Shown: one piece after another, positions 18,198 to 27,335 of the stretch
Position numbering within the stretch: the stretch's first letter is position 1
Layout of the letters: each line of letters starts with the position of its first letter
Origin: Stieleria varia
GTDB lineage: Bacteria > Planctomycetota > Planctomycetia > Pirellulales > Pirellulaceae
NCBI RefSeq assembly: GCF_038443385.1
Contig: NZ_CP151726.1
Span: forward strand, 6,882,001-6,946,000
DNA: 64,000 nt
Direction of reading: 5' to 3'
Program-made: the position numbers and the translations under genes
The notes under the pieces: generated by a model
Seen by the model: the letters and a program-made list of their open reading frames with translations, nothing else
Database searches by the model: none
Told to the model about the DNA's origin: nothing

Positions 18198-20149
18198 ACC
18201 AATCCACTGCTTTCGGTCGCAAGATCCTTTATCTCGTGGTCCTGGTGGCCATGCTGATCCCGTTGTACCTGTTCGGTCAGCCGTCAAACGGCAGCTCCGG
18301 ATCGGGCGGGCAGTTGGCTACCATGCGAGAAGACTTTAACATCGCGGAGAGCGATCTCGGCGAAATCAGCCCCACCAGCGAAACCATGAAACTGGTCTCC
18401 CTGGGGATGCGCGGGGTCGCCGCAACCCAGTTGTGGCAAAAAGCGCACGAGTACCGTGTGCAACACGAATGGGACCGTCTCAAAGCGGCGCTCAACAACA
18501 TTGCGTTGCTGCAACCTCACTACGACAAAGTCTGGGAGCACCAAGCTCACAACTTGGCCTACAACGTCTCGCCGCAGTTTGACGACTACCGTCAACGCTA
18601 TGAGATGGTCCGCGAAGGCACCGAGTTCCTGACGCGAGGAGTTCGTCAAAACCTCAAAGCACCCCGGTTGATCTGGTACACCGGCTGGTTCTATGGAAAC
18701 AAAATGGGCATGTCGGACGAGAAACGTCAGTTTCGTCGCCTGTTTGCCGACGACACCGTGCTCCACGAATCACTCGTCAATCAGAACATCCCCGTTTCCG
18801 AAGCTCTCGGGCCACTGGGAAAACCAGACAACTGGCTGGTCGGTCAAAAATGGCTCGAACACGGTTACGACCTAGTGGACTCGGGAACCAAAATCCGTCG
18901 ACAAACCCCGCTCAACTTTTTTGAAACCGGCCCCAAGTGGGCAATCAAACACGCCGAAGCCATCGAGTCCGAGGGAATCCTCGATACGGAAAACGCTCAG
19001 CGTGCTTGGACCAAAGCCAACGAAGACTGGGTGGAATTGGGACGACGCAGCATTGAGACCACCGCTGACTTTACCATCAAACTCGGATCTCTGGACGAGA
19101 TGCGGGAACAGCGAAAAGTACTGCTGGAAGAAATTCGAGCCGAAGCCGGTGATGTCTACGATCAAATGAAAGCCGAGCTGGTCGACTCCCTGCAACAGGA
19201 CATGAAACGCGTTTACTTTCAAAAACCAGAAGAACGCAGCCCGGCCGGCAAAGAGCTGATGGAAAACACCATCGAAAAGTATCTCACGCCCAACCTGCAG
19301 GAACTCGCCAAACGCGCCAATCCAGAGAATCGACTGAACATCGTGATGAAAATCGCGCAGTTGCAGGACCTGGGCGAGCGGATGAATAAGACCGAAGGCT
19401 ACCGAAACCAAATCAACTATCCCTACTGGGAAAGCTTGACCCTGGCCGAACAAGAAGAGCGTACGATTCGTGCCCGTCGATTGGTCTATGAAGCAGAAAA
19501 GGCAAACGCCGACGCTGAACTGGATCGCGCGATCAAACTCTATGACCAAGCGTTTGAGATTTGGTCTGAAGTCTTTGACGACTATCCCGTCCTGATCCTG
19601 GACGACGCCGCGGACGATTTGATGGAATCCGTCCGTCGATACATGATCGCGATCGACTCCCAAGAACTGCCCGAGAATTTCCCGCTGAAACTGCTTGTGG
19701 AAATGAAGATGGCTCCGGACGGCGGAACGCCGTCCGCAGAAGCGTACGCAGAAATCCGCGCCGAGCAAAAAGAGAAGACGGCTCAGCGAAAGAAGGAGCT
19801 TGAGGAGCAGGAACGCAAGCTCCTGGAGGAAGCCGAGAAGGCAGAATCTGAGAAGGCGAAGGCTGAAAAAATGAAGGCAGAAAAAGCCGAAACCGACACA
19901 GCTGAAACCGACACAGCTGAAGAAAAGACTGGCGATGAAAAACCGGCCAAAGAGACAACTGGCGAGCAAAAGCCTGCAAGTGAGCCAGATGCGGCAGAGG
20001 CGACCGAAGAAAAAACGGAGCCCGTGAAGCAAGATGATGCATCCGAAGGCGAATCAAAGCCTGAGGAAAAACCTGCTGACGAGCCAGCCGCTGACGAGCC
20101 AGCCGCTGAAGAGCCAGCCGCTGAAGTGCCAGCCGAAGCGGGTGAGTAG
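18194..20149 (+). CDS. Membrane-anchored partner protein of the ABC operon, unknown function
   Basis: One N-terminal membrane segment (ILYLVVLVAMLIPLYLFG) anchors a ~500-residue, mostly helical soluble region with TPR-like stretches (LDRAIKLYDQAFEIWSEVF) and conserved tryptophan/tyrosine patches (LIWYTGWFYGNKMGMSDE). The last ~130 residues are a charged Glu/Lys/Ala/Pro tail that includes 15-bp tandem repeats (19889-19918 and 20078-20122). It overlaps the permease gene by four bases, so it probably works with that transporter. I do not recognise a named family. Confidence 0.75.
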   Translation: MNQSTAFGRKILYLVVLVAMLIPLYLFGQPSNGSSGSGGQLATMREDFNIAESDLGEISPTSETMKLVSLGMRGVAATQLWQKAHEYRVQHEWDRLKAALNNIALLQPHYDKVWEHQAHNLAYNVSPQFDDYRQRYEMVREGTEFLTRGVRQNLKAPRLIWYTGWFYGNKMGMSDEKRQFRRLFADDTVLHESLVNQNIPVSEALGPLGKPDNWLVGQKWLEHGYDLVDSGTKIRRQTPLNFFETGPKWAIKHAEAIESEGILDTENAQRAWTKANEDWVELGRRSIETTADFTIKLGSLDEMREQRKVLLEEIRAEAGDVYDQMKAELVDSLQQDMKRVYFQKPEERSPAGKELMENTIEKYLTPNLQELAKRANPENRLNIVMKIAQLQDLGERMNKTEGYRNQINYPYWESLTLAEQEERTIRARRLVYEAEKANADAELDRAIKLYDQAFEIWSEVFDDYPVLILDDAADDLMESVRRYMIAIDSQELPENFPLKLLVEMKMAPDGGTPSAEAYAEIRAEQKEKTAQRKKELEEQERKLLEEAEKAESEKAKAEKMKAEKAETDTAETDTAEEKTGDEKPAKETTGEQKPASEPDAAEATEEKTEPVKQDDASEGESKPEEKPADEPAADEPAAEEPAAEVPAEAGE

Positions 20150-20196
20150 ACCCGATCCATCGCCACCTCGTCGGCGAACAGACCTGCGAATGAAGC

Positions 20197-20607
20197 ATGA
20201 ATGAGTTTACCGATGCCGAGCTGATCGCGTTTCTCGACGAAGCGTTGTTGCCCGAGCGGGCGTCTGAGTTGGAGTCTCTGCTGCGGAGTGATTCGTCGTT
20301 GCGATCCCGATTGATCGAAGTCCGCGGGCGCGAAAACGCCGGTCTTCACACCATCGGTGCGATTTGGAGACGGTCTCGGTTGTCATGCCCCTCACGGGAT
20401 GAACTGGGACAGTACCTGCTGGGGACTTTGGACGATGAGCCGGCCGAGTACATCGAGTTTCATTTGCACCAAATCGGCTGCCGATACTGCAGCGCCAACC
20501 TGGACGACTTGCGAAGCGATCAAGACGCCGCCGCTGCGGCCAGCACCCGACGCCGTCGCTACTTCCAAACCAGCGCCGGATATCTCCAAGGACGCCCCGA
20601 CGCATGA
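20197..20607 (+). CDS. Small anti-sigma-factor-like zinc protein
   Basis: 136 residues without membrane segments. It begins with a helical MNEFTDAELIAFLDEALLP segment and has HLHQIGCRYC, an HxxxCxxC arrangement typical of zinc-binding anti-sigma (ZAS) domains, preceded by LGQYLLGTLDDEPAEYIEFH, which matches the approach to that motif. No sigma factor gene is adjacent, so the partner is unknown. It sits 47 bp after the ABC operon and may be its last gene. Function by motif only. Confidence 0.6.
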   Translation: MNEFTDAELIAFLDEALLPERASELESLLRSDSSLRSRLIEVRGRENAGLHTIGAIWRRSRLSCPSRDELGQYLLGTLDDEPAEYIEFHLHQIGCRYCSANLDDLRSDQDAAAAASTRRRRYFQTSAGYLQGRPDA

Positions 20608-20623
20608 GCCCGCATTGGGCTAG

Positions 20624-20798
20624 CCCGGATTATTCATCAGCCGCAGCGCGATAGCGTCCGGTTCCCGAGTATAGGTGCAAGAACCGGACGCTATCGCGTG
20701 GCGGCCGATGTGCGCAGACTGTTTTCGTGCCGATCCACGCAAGCCGTTTCACGCAAACGTGTTGCGATGACCGTATTGAGTCGCGTGAATAATCCAGG
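20624..20798. repeat. 175-bp CTAG-flanked palindromic element, copy 1
   Basis: Begins CCCGGATTATTCA and ends TGAATAATCCAGG, bounded by CTAG at 20620-20623 and 20799-20802. A strong internal stem is formed by GCGATAGCGTCCGGTTC and GAACCGGACGCTATCGC. The other half carries CAAGCCGTTTCACGCAAACG. Copies 2 and 3 (37598, 42307) have exactly the same length but are inverted relative to this one. Confidence 0.92.
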
Positions 20799-20847
20799 CT
20801 AGTGGTCTGGGACAGCTAGAAGTCAGGGTTTGCCGTAGTGGATCTTA

Positions 20848-20945
20848 CTGCCGGCGCAGCTGGTGGCCCCAGTGAGCCTCAGGCGCTAGCCGTGGGCCTG
20901 AGGCTGCCGGCGCAGCTGGTGGCCCCAGTGAGCCTCAGGCGCTAG
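20848..20945. repeat. Left part of a GCCTCAGGCGCTAGCC repeat, interrupted by the IS
   Basis: A segment starting CTGCCGGCGCAGCTGGTGG and running through GTGAGCCTCAGGCGCTAGCC occurs twice in tandem; the second copy stops at CTAG (20942-20945), where the insertion sequence begins. The sequence matches the first half of the ~181-bp units of the 54577-55484 array. Confidence 0.85.
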
Positions 20946-22677
20946 CCCGGATATTGCATCCATCGGTTATTGACGCGGGGTTGCGAGTTCGATACGTCCG
21001 CTTTTGGGAAATGATTTGATTTTGATGGGGGCTTTCGCAGCGCCGCGCAGAAGGCCCCCCTCCCCCAAGCGAATGATTCGCTTCGTGGTTGCGTTTTCCT
21101 CGAGGGTTGCCGCCCTTAGTCGCTTCGGCAAAGACGCGCCATGACTTCGTTAAAGAGACTCGCGCTAGGGCAGTGAGTCGGAAGGTGAAAAATCACTCGC
21201 CGACAAGTCACGCGTACTCGCGCGGCAATCTTGAACAGACGCAAGCGGATCGTATCCACACGCATCCGAGCATGTGTAGTGCCCTGAAGTGCCAACCGGC
21301 GGATTCCGTCGACCAACACATACGCCAACGACGACAGAATCAAACGAAACTGATTGGCCATGAAGTCTGTGCAGCTGGTTCGATCGGCAAACAAACACAT
21401 CTGTTGTTCCTTGATCCGATTCTCCATTTCACAACGCTGACAATAACGTTCTCGATAGAAATCCTTCGGGTTCCAAGCAACACTGCAGATCGTTCCAGGA
21501 TCGAGGATTTGTCGAACCTGTTTGCCGTCCACGCGAGGGCGATGATAAGTCGGCTCGACGATCCCTTGGGCACTGGGCAGGTTTGTCACGACGAAACGCG
21601 GGTTGGCTCCCTTGTCGCCGTGCTCCGCCTTGCCGAGAACCCAGCGATGACGGTCCCATGTTTCCTGAGTGCGATAACGGAACCACTTGAAAAGCGTTCG
21701 CGTGGATTTAAATTTCAAATGCTCAAGTCGAGCACGGGTCATTTCGCAGGCAATATTGCGGATCAAGACGTTGTTCTTGGGCAATCCGAAGACATAGTAG
21801 ACGTCGTTTTTATCGCACCAACGCATGAGTCTTTCATCAGAATATCCGCCATCGCCACGTAAAATGATTTTCGTCTCCGGCCATCGCGAACGAATCTTTT
21901 GAACCAGCAGTTTGGTCACCGCGCGAGCGTGATGGGCTGCGCCAAAACTGCTGGGACGTAGGTAGGCGACGAGCAACTGATAGCCACAGAACACGTACAG
22001 CGGCAGAAAACAGTGGCCGTCGTAGAATCCATTGAAGTAGTTTTTGTCTTGATTGCCGTGCGTCGGATCATCTGTGGCATCATAGTCCAAGGTGATTTCT
22101 TCGGGCGGTTTCTCGTAGCTGTCCAGAAAGGTGTTTACGATTTCTTCGTGGATAGCCAGCATCGCTTTGCGATCGACACGATTTTCGAAACGTGAATGCG
22201 TTGACGGACTGGCCAAAGGAACGTGTTCGTCGCTGTCATAGTCATTCTGTGCAGGCGTGCGTCCGGCAGCGACTTGAAAGGCTGCATCATGCCGCAAGTG
22301 GGCGTGATCGTTGCCGTCCTCGTAGCCTGCCGCAATTCCAAAGATACGACTGGTCAGGATCTCGGCCTGCGGATGTGCGGTGTAGATAGGATCGCGTGGA
22401 TCGGCAATACAAGCGTCGACTCGGCGGATCAGGCCGAGTCGTTGATCGACTTCGCGAAGCAGTAGCAATCCGGCGTCGGACGTGAGCGTTCCGCCATCAA
22501 AATCAAACTCGACAGCTTGGCGACGGAGGCGTTTCAGTGCAGCTCGTTTTCGATTACGCTTTGTCATTGCCGAGAGCCTTGGGCTTGGGATGTGTGAAGT
22601 GTTGTAACTCCAATGCATACCAGGACTAAGGCTCTTGCGCTATAGGGGGAAACAAATTTTCGGATGCAATATCCGGG
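20946..22677. mobile_element. Complete IS1380-family insertion sequence, 1732 bp
   Basis: Perfect 16-bp terminal inverted repeats: CCCGGATATTGCATCC at 20946-20961 and GGATGCAATATCCGGG at 22662-22677. It is flanked by a CTAG direct repeat (20942-20945 and 22678-22681), a 4-bp target duplication as expected for this family. Joining the flanks restores a palindromic repeat seen intact elsewhere in the window, which confirms the boundaries. It carries one intact transposase gene. Confidence 0.93.
21116..22567 (-). CDS. IS1380-family transposase
   Basis: DDE-type transposase. The N-terminal part has the family pattern VEFDFDGGTLTSDAGLLLLREVDQRLGL; the catalytic region includes ITLDYDATDDPTHGNQ and IILRGDGGYSDERLM, where the conserved Asp residues sit, followed by the C-terminal CQRCEMENRIKEQQ segment with its conserved Glu. 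Full length and unbroken, so the element may be active. The frame opens at 22618, but the ATG at 22567 (MTKRNRKRAALKR) is the better start. Confidence 0.9.
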   Translation of the reverse strand: MTKRNRKRAALKRLRRQAVEFDFDGGTLTSDAGLLLLREVDQRLGLIRRVDACIADPRDPIYTAHPQAEILTSRIFGIAAGYEDGNDHAHLRHDAAFQVAAGRTPAQNDYDSDEHVPLASPSTHSRFENRVDRKAMLAIHEEIVNTFLDSYEKPPEEITLDYDATDDPTHGNQDKNYFNGFYDGHCFLPLYVFCGYQLLVAYLRPSSFGAAHHARAVTKLLVQKIRSRWPETKIILRGDGGYSDERLMRWCDKNDVYYVFGLPKNNVLIRNIACEMTRARLEHLKFKSTRTLFKWFRYRTQETWDRHRWVLGKAEHGDKGANPRFVVTNLPSAQGIVEPTYHRPRVDGKQVRQILDPGTICSVAWNPKDFYRERYCQRCEMENRIKEQQMCLFADRTSCTDFMANQFRLILSSLAYVLVDGIRRLALQGTTHARMRVDTIRLRLFKIAARVRVTCRRVIFHLPTHCPSASLFNEVMARLCRSD

Positions 22678-22813
22678 CTAGCCGTGAGCCTGAGGCGGAT
22701 TGTGGTGCCGGCCCACGGCTAGCGCCTGAGGCTCACTTTGATTGCGATGCATGGAACGAAAACATGGACTGAAAAAACAATGTCAACGCCAAACTTTGAG
22801 CAGTCCGCGCTAG
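22678..22813. repeat. Right part of the repeat interrupted by the IS
   Basis: Starts at the right CTAG copy, continues CCGTGAGCCTGAGGCGGATT and ends CAAACTTTGAGCAGTCC, exactly like the second half of the ~181-bp units at 54577-55484. It ends 37 bp before the DUF188 gene stop. Confidence 0.85.
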
Positions 22814-22850
22814 CGTCCTTGGCTCACGTTGATCAATGGAATCAGCTCGC

Positions 22851-23333
22851 CTAAGAACGCTTGTGCTCGCGGACCATCTTACTTAGCAAGCGATCAAACG
22901 TCGCGGCGAACGCTTTCTTATCGCCATCGCCATAGGGCTTGCTGCCTCCGGTCACCACGCCCGTTCCCCGCAGTGAGTCCATGAAATCCCGCATGGACAA
23001 CCGCGATGCGATATTGGCTGGGGAATATTCGTCACCACGCGGGTCGATGACGTGAACGCCTTTCTCGACCAGCATTCCCGCCAAAGGAATATCGGCCGTG
23101 ATGGCCAACTCGCCCGCCAGTGCATGTTTGGCAATGTACCGATCGGCTTCATCGGCCCCTTCGCTGACACGCACCGATTGAACGTTCACCAACCCGGGAG
23201 GCGTAGCCAGAGACCGATTGGCCACCAAAATCGTGATGACCCCCAGCCCCTTGACCTCCAGTCGCTTGGACGCCCGAAAAACGATCTCCTTGACCTCCGT
23301 CGGAGCAGCGTCCGCATCCACCCAAATCTTCAA
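22851..23333 (-). CDS. DUF188 (YaiI/YqxD) family protein
   Basis: 160-residue member of the widespread YaiI/YqxD family. It has the invariant N-terminus [14 protein letters not shown], the [16 protein letters not shown] motif, ITADIPLA and the C-terminal [14 protein letters not shown]. The fold is related to PIN/NYN nucleases, but no activity is established. TTG start, supported by GGAG six bases upstream; no better ATG exists. Confidence 0.9.
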   Translation of the reverse strand: MKIWVDADAAPTEVKEIVFRASKRLEVKGLGVITILVANRSLATPPGLVNVQSVRVSEGADEADRYIAKHALAGELAITADIPLAGMLVEKGVHVIDPRGDEYSPANIASRLSMRDFMDSLRGTGVVTGGSKPYGDGDKKAFAATFDRLLSKMVREHKRS

Positions 23334-23375
23334 TTCAATCTCCAGTTTGATCCGACGTTACCAAATAGAACTGTC

Positions 23376-25250
23376 CTAGAGCCGCCCACCTTTACAATGT
23401 GGGCAAGGTTCTATGCCGCGTCCCCGACATGTTGGACAAACTTCTCGCGTCACCGTCGAACCTCGAATCGGGGTCCCGTCTACGGTGGTTCCTAACTGAC
23501 GACTGGCTCGCCCGGCTACAGCACCTTTGTTACATAGTTTGTTTGGACAATCAAAGAACCCAGTGCCATCACAGGCGACACACCACCCGTCGCGGATGTA
23601 GACACTTCCATTCAATCGACTCGAATCAGTCAGTCTACTAAAGACCTGTTGCGACGATGGACCTCGCAAACCCCAGCAAAAGACAGGTATCGTTGCTGAT
23701 CTCAAGGCAGCATCGCGTTCAGCGGGCGACTTCTGAGGATCAGGATCTAGTATCGAAGCAGTTTGGACATTCTTGTAAAACCAGCGTCGGAGCTCAGACG
23801 CACCGAAAAACCATCCTGCAGCGTTCGTTCCTCCCGCTGGTGTGTCAAATGCGATACCGACAACATTATTGTCCTTATCCGTTATCGGAGCGCCTCGGTT
23901 TCCTCCCATCACACGTGCCGTAGTCTGCATCACTCGTGAATTACCGAACGAGGATGTGAGCGGGGACAACGAACTTACGCTCGTCGTGGAGTTTCCAACA
24001 ACGACACCACGTTCCACCTGCAAACCAGAGGTGATCGCGTCTTTCCCTCGACCATAACCAACAATCTGCAAATCAGATCCGCTTACCGGACTTGACTTCG
24101 CAATCTCAAGCGGTGAAACATTCAAATTTGGAACAACCAGTGCTGCAAGTTCCGCATCAGAGTGGCCGCTGGCGAGTGGAATGTACACATAGTTTGTGAA
24201 ATACGCCGTGCTTCCGGAATTGTACGACGCGATCGTAGCTGATGTTGCATATCGTTTTACCCCATGAATCTTAACCGACTCGACCAACTCGCTTCTCCAA
24301 GTACTGGCAGATGGATTGGTAACAATCGTTAACAATTTGGGTCCGTTATAGTTGGTCGTTTCAACAACTTGCCTGCTGGTGAGGACCAAACCTGGAGCAA
24401 CAACAAACCCAGTGCCTTGTGCAAGGAGCATCAAGTCCGAGCGTGGGGAATCAATTCCCGAAATCTTTTGAGCGCCGTTAAACGATTCTGGTAGGTCAAA
24501 GTCAAGGGAATAATGGAGACCCTGCATTTCGGTACCGCTCCCTGGTGAATTTGCAGTCGCCAAGGCCCTCAATAGCTTGGTCCGACCGTTCGGCGAAAAT
24601 ACGACAGGTGAAAGTCCGGACGTTGCTTCGTTGAGCAAATGCGCGTTGGATCGCACCACCGCTGGGACTTGAGGACATGACTCGATTGCTTCCACCAATT
24701 TCGCCGCCGCAGAATCACCCCGCTTCGACTTGATGAGGCAAACGGCAAGGTTATTGTTGGCTGATGCAAGTGTCATTCGATGGCGTTCTGGATCAATCTC
24801 CCTTTGCTTTTCGATACGTTGCACAACCGATTTTAAGATGACACTCGCTCGAACGTGTTCGTTGCTACCGTGACTCAACGCAACTGCTGCCCATAGCCCA
24901 GCATAGGGGCTCTCGGGAATCGCGTTGTGCATCTCGATCATCAATCGCTCAACCGTCTTTGGCCGTTCCCCAATGGATCGTAGATGCTCGACTACTTGCT
25001 GATACTGCTGCTGGTCCTGTTGATCAAACCACAGCGATTGTGCGTGTTTGCGATCAGCTTCAATCAGTTTGTCGATAGGCACAACAATTGGAGGACGACC
25101 AGAAATCTGCAAGCTGACCGAATCTGCGGTCTGAGATACGAGCGTTGCGACGACCGAAGTGCCTGACGTCGATGTCCACTTTCGTGTCTGTGCCGAAACA
25201 ACGGACGTCAGAAAGACGCAAAATATGGCAAACAACGGTCGAAAACTCAT
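23376..25250 (-). CDS. Exported trypsin-like pseudoprotease with SHD1-like and DnaJ-type zinc motifs
   Basis: A signal peptide (MSFRPLFAIFCVFLTSVVSAQ) precedes an SHD1-like domain (RKWTSTSGTSVVATLVSQT to DKLIEADRKHAQ). A ~170-residue helical region follows, then a trypsin-fold domain: GTGFVVAPGLVLTSRQVVE in place of T-x-x-HVV, AELAALVV in place of DLAVL and GGNRGAPI in place of GNSGGP. All three triad residues are thus replaced (Gln, Glu, Arg). The C-terminus has CVACDGTGFFDCPNKLC and CPTCRGRGIEPCPHCKGG, DnaJ-like CxxCxGxG zinc motifs. The ATG at 25250 starts the signal peptide. The gene looks less GC-rich than its neighbours. Probably a binding protein rather than a protease. Confidence 0.7.
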   Translation of the reverse strand: MSFRPLFAIFCVFLTSVVSAQTRKWTSTSGTSVVATLVSQTADSVSLQISGRPPIVVPIDKLIEADRKHAQSLWFDQQDQQQYQQVVEHLRSIGERPKTVERLMIEMHNAIPESPYAGLWAAVALSHGSNEHVRASVILKSVVQRIEKQREIDPERHRMTLASANNNLAVCLIKSKRGDSAAAKLVEAIESCPQVPAVVRSNAHLLNEATSGLSPVVFSPNGRTKLLRALATANSPGSGTEMQGLHYSLDFDLPESFNGAQKISGIDSPRSDLMLLAQGTGFVVAPGLVLTSRQVVETTNYNGPKLLTIVTNPSASTWRSELVESVKIHGVKRYATSATIASYNSGSTAYFTNYVYIPLASGHSDAELAALVVPNLNVSPLEIAKSSPVSGSDLQIVGYGRGKDAITSGLQVERGVVVGNSTTSVSSLSPLTSSFGNSRVMQTTARVMGGNRGAPITDKDNNVVGIAFDTPAGGTNAAGWFFGASELRRWFYKNVQTASILDPDPQKSPAERDAALRSATIPVFCWGLRGPSSQQVFSRLTDSSRLNGSVYIRDGWCVACDGTGFFDCPNKLCNKGAVAGRASRQLGTTVDGTPIRGSTVTREVCPTCRGRGIEPCPHCKGGRL

Positions 25251-25730
25251 CTCGAATACCCCTTGAAATGCAGTTGATCGCCGAATCAATCGCGATTCGC
25301 AATCGAAGGATTGAACTCATCGAACTTGCTGCACTGTACCGACCTAACCGCAAATCATCCAGCAGAGGGGGGCGTTTTAAGGCTATTGGTACAGATGTCA
25401 CCAGCGACACAACTGCTAGCAGAAAATCAGTTATTTCATGACCATTAGAAAAAAACGGCATACTGTGTTTAGAAGTTGATTTTTGTAATCACACTGCCCG
25501 CTTTGCTGAAGATTTGGAAAGAAAGACAGACACAACCTCAGCGTACCGGTAGCGGACGAAAGACTTTCTCCACACCAAGCTATTGAAACTGCAGTCGGTA
25601 TTGAAAGGATTCGAGACAAAACCATGGCCTTGCGGACAATGCCACAACATAGCCAGATCGCAAAGCGAACCGGTCCTTTCTACGGACCTCGCTCCAATGC
25701 GGTCGGAATTCCTCACCTCGTGAACTCCAC
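25251..25730. other. Divergent intergenic region, nothing recognised
   Basis: Separates the pseudoprotease (minus) from the M48-like protease (plus). It is visibly richer in A and T than the flanks. No repeat, RNA gene or convincing frame was found. Promoters for both genes probably lie here. Confidence 0.5.
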
Positions 25731-27017
25731 ATGCAGCTCTTTTATTTCTTGCTGGTGATGCTTTCACTCTCATGCGGGTCGCTGCCTCCGTCGGAGCATG
25801 AGCTGCTTTGGTCTGCAGGGTTCACGGCTCTGATGGTGCTCGCTTGGTGGACGCTTTGCCATCTCGCTTCGCGGATGGTTTCCCAGCAAGTCAGCAAGAA
25901 CTCGGTGGACGCGATGGACGGCGCAAGAATCATCGAGGTCCAACTGGGGATGTTTCGCTGGCTCTCGCTTGCGCTCGTCGTTTTGTGCTTGGCCGGCTTT
26001 GGACTGGCCAGAAACTTGGCGGAAACCGCCGTCCTTGGCGAGTCGCGTGCTTTGCAGTCGGTCGTGTTGCTGACCCCAGGTTATTTGCTGGTCTTGGGGA
26101 TCTGGTCGGCGGATTTCTCCTACGGCGTGCGACTGGGGTACGTTACCGGCGGATGGCGAAACCGATTGCGAGACCTCTGGCAAACCTTTCGCAGTACGCT
26201 CAGTTGGTTGACCTTTCCGATCTTGGGTGTCTTGGCAGTTGTCGATCTCTGGGAACACACGCCGTGGGGCAAAAGTGATACAGCTGGACCGCTGGCCGAA
26301 CTGGCGTTCTTTGTCCTGATCATCGCGATCGTGATGTTCGGATTGCCGATCATCATCCGCAGACTCTTTCCGACCATGCCGTTGGACGAGGACACCGGGC
26401 GTTGGGCTGGAGCATTGCTGCAGAGTGCTGGCGTGCGTCACGCGAGATCGCTCGTCTGGAATACGGGCGGGCAGTCGCACAATGCGATGGTCGCCGGGTT
26501 CATCGGACAATTTCGAACCTTGTTGATCACGGATCGATTGTTGCGAGAACTACCGCGAGATCAGATTGCGATGGTGATCCTGCACGAAGCCGCTCACCTG
26601 CGTCGGTACCACATGCCGCTGCGAATCGCCGTCCTGATGCCCGCCTGGGCGATCGGATTGGCCATCACTCATGTCACCGCCGAAAGCACATGGCCTTGGC
26701 TGCAAACTTGGTCTGGACTGCTGGGTTCCGTCGCAACCATCGCCGCGACATTGCTGGCCCTGCGTTGGTCCTCTTACCGAGCCGAGTTCGACGCGGATGC
26801 CCACGCGTGCCGTCTGTCCGTGGTGGCGTCCGAATCGGTGGAGCACGTTCCAAACACATTGGACTTGGCGGCTGAAACACTGAGCACCGCTTTATTGCGA
26901 GTCACAGCCGGCCAGCCAGAATCTCAAGCCGCATCGTGGCTGCACCCCAGCGTCGCGGACCGAGTCACGCGTCTGCGCAACATCGCCGTGCAAACGCCTG
27001 CTGCAGCAACCGTATGA
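25731..27017 (+). CDS. M48/M56-like integral membrane metalloprotease
   Basis: Several hydrophobic segments lie in the N-terminal 220 residues (MQLFYFLLVMLSLSC, LALVVLCLAGFGLA, LAFFVLIIAIVMFGLPIIIR). The zinc signature VILHEAAHLRRYH (HExxH) sits near residue 285, followed by two hydrophobic segments and RAEFDADAHACRLS, which carries the downstream Glu/Asp ligand pattern of M48 proteases. The region before HExxH (NAMVAGFIGQFRTLLITDRLL) matches the ordering in M48 peptidases (..G.....I.l...LL). Role may be membrane protein quality control; the substrate is unknown. Confidence 0.83.
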   Translation: MQLFYFLLVMLSLSCGSLPPSEHELLWSAGFTALMVLAWWTLCHLASRMVSQQVSKNSVDAMDGARIIEVQLGMFRWLSLALVVLCLAGFGLARNLAETAVLGESRALQSVVLLTPGYLLVLGIWSADFSYGVRLGYVTGGWRNRLRDLWQTFRSTLSWLTFPILGVLAVVDLWEHTPWGKSDTAGPLAELAFFVLIIAIVMFGLPIIIRRLFPTMPLDEDTGRWAGALLQSAGVRHARSLVWNTGGQSHNAMVAGFIGQFRTLLITDRLLRELPRDQIAMVILHEAAHLRRYHMPLRIAVLMPAWAIGLAITHVTAESTWPWLQTWSGLLGSVATIAATLLALRWSSYRAEFDADAHACRLSVVASESVEHVPNTLDLAAETLSTALLRVTAGQPESQAASWLHPSVADRVTRLRNIAVQTPAAATV

Positions 27018-27335
27018 AAGTCCGCTCTCGAGACCGCGCAAAAGACCGCCTGTTGGACATCCATTGCGGCACGTCAGCCATCGCTGCGTCGGCACAACCG
27101 GTACAGTCGGTCTCCTTCGCCAGCCCGCACAGCTTTCCTAGTAGGAATACTAGCCCTGATCACGAGCCTCTAGCTAACCGGCGTGCTAGCTTTTAGTGGC
27201 CCAGCGTTCAACACCATTCAAGTCAGAATCATCCCCAAAGTTTTCGCAGTCGGCAAAGTTTGCCAGCCTGGAGAACGGGAACAGACGCAAGCACGGGGCC
27301 GGATGATTCAATAGACATGACCTGGAGTTCATCGC
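27018..27335. other. Intergenic region, nothing recognised
   Basis: About 320 bp between the membrane protease and the next small gene. Two CTAG-containing short motifs (CCTAGTAGGAATACTAGCC near 27138) form a small inverted repeat. No gene or clear element boundary was seen. Confidence 0.4.
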
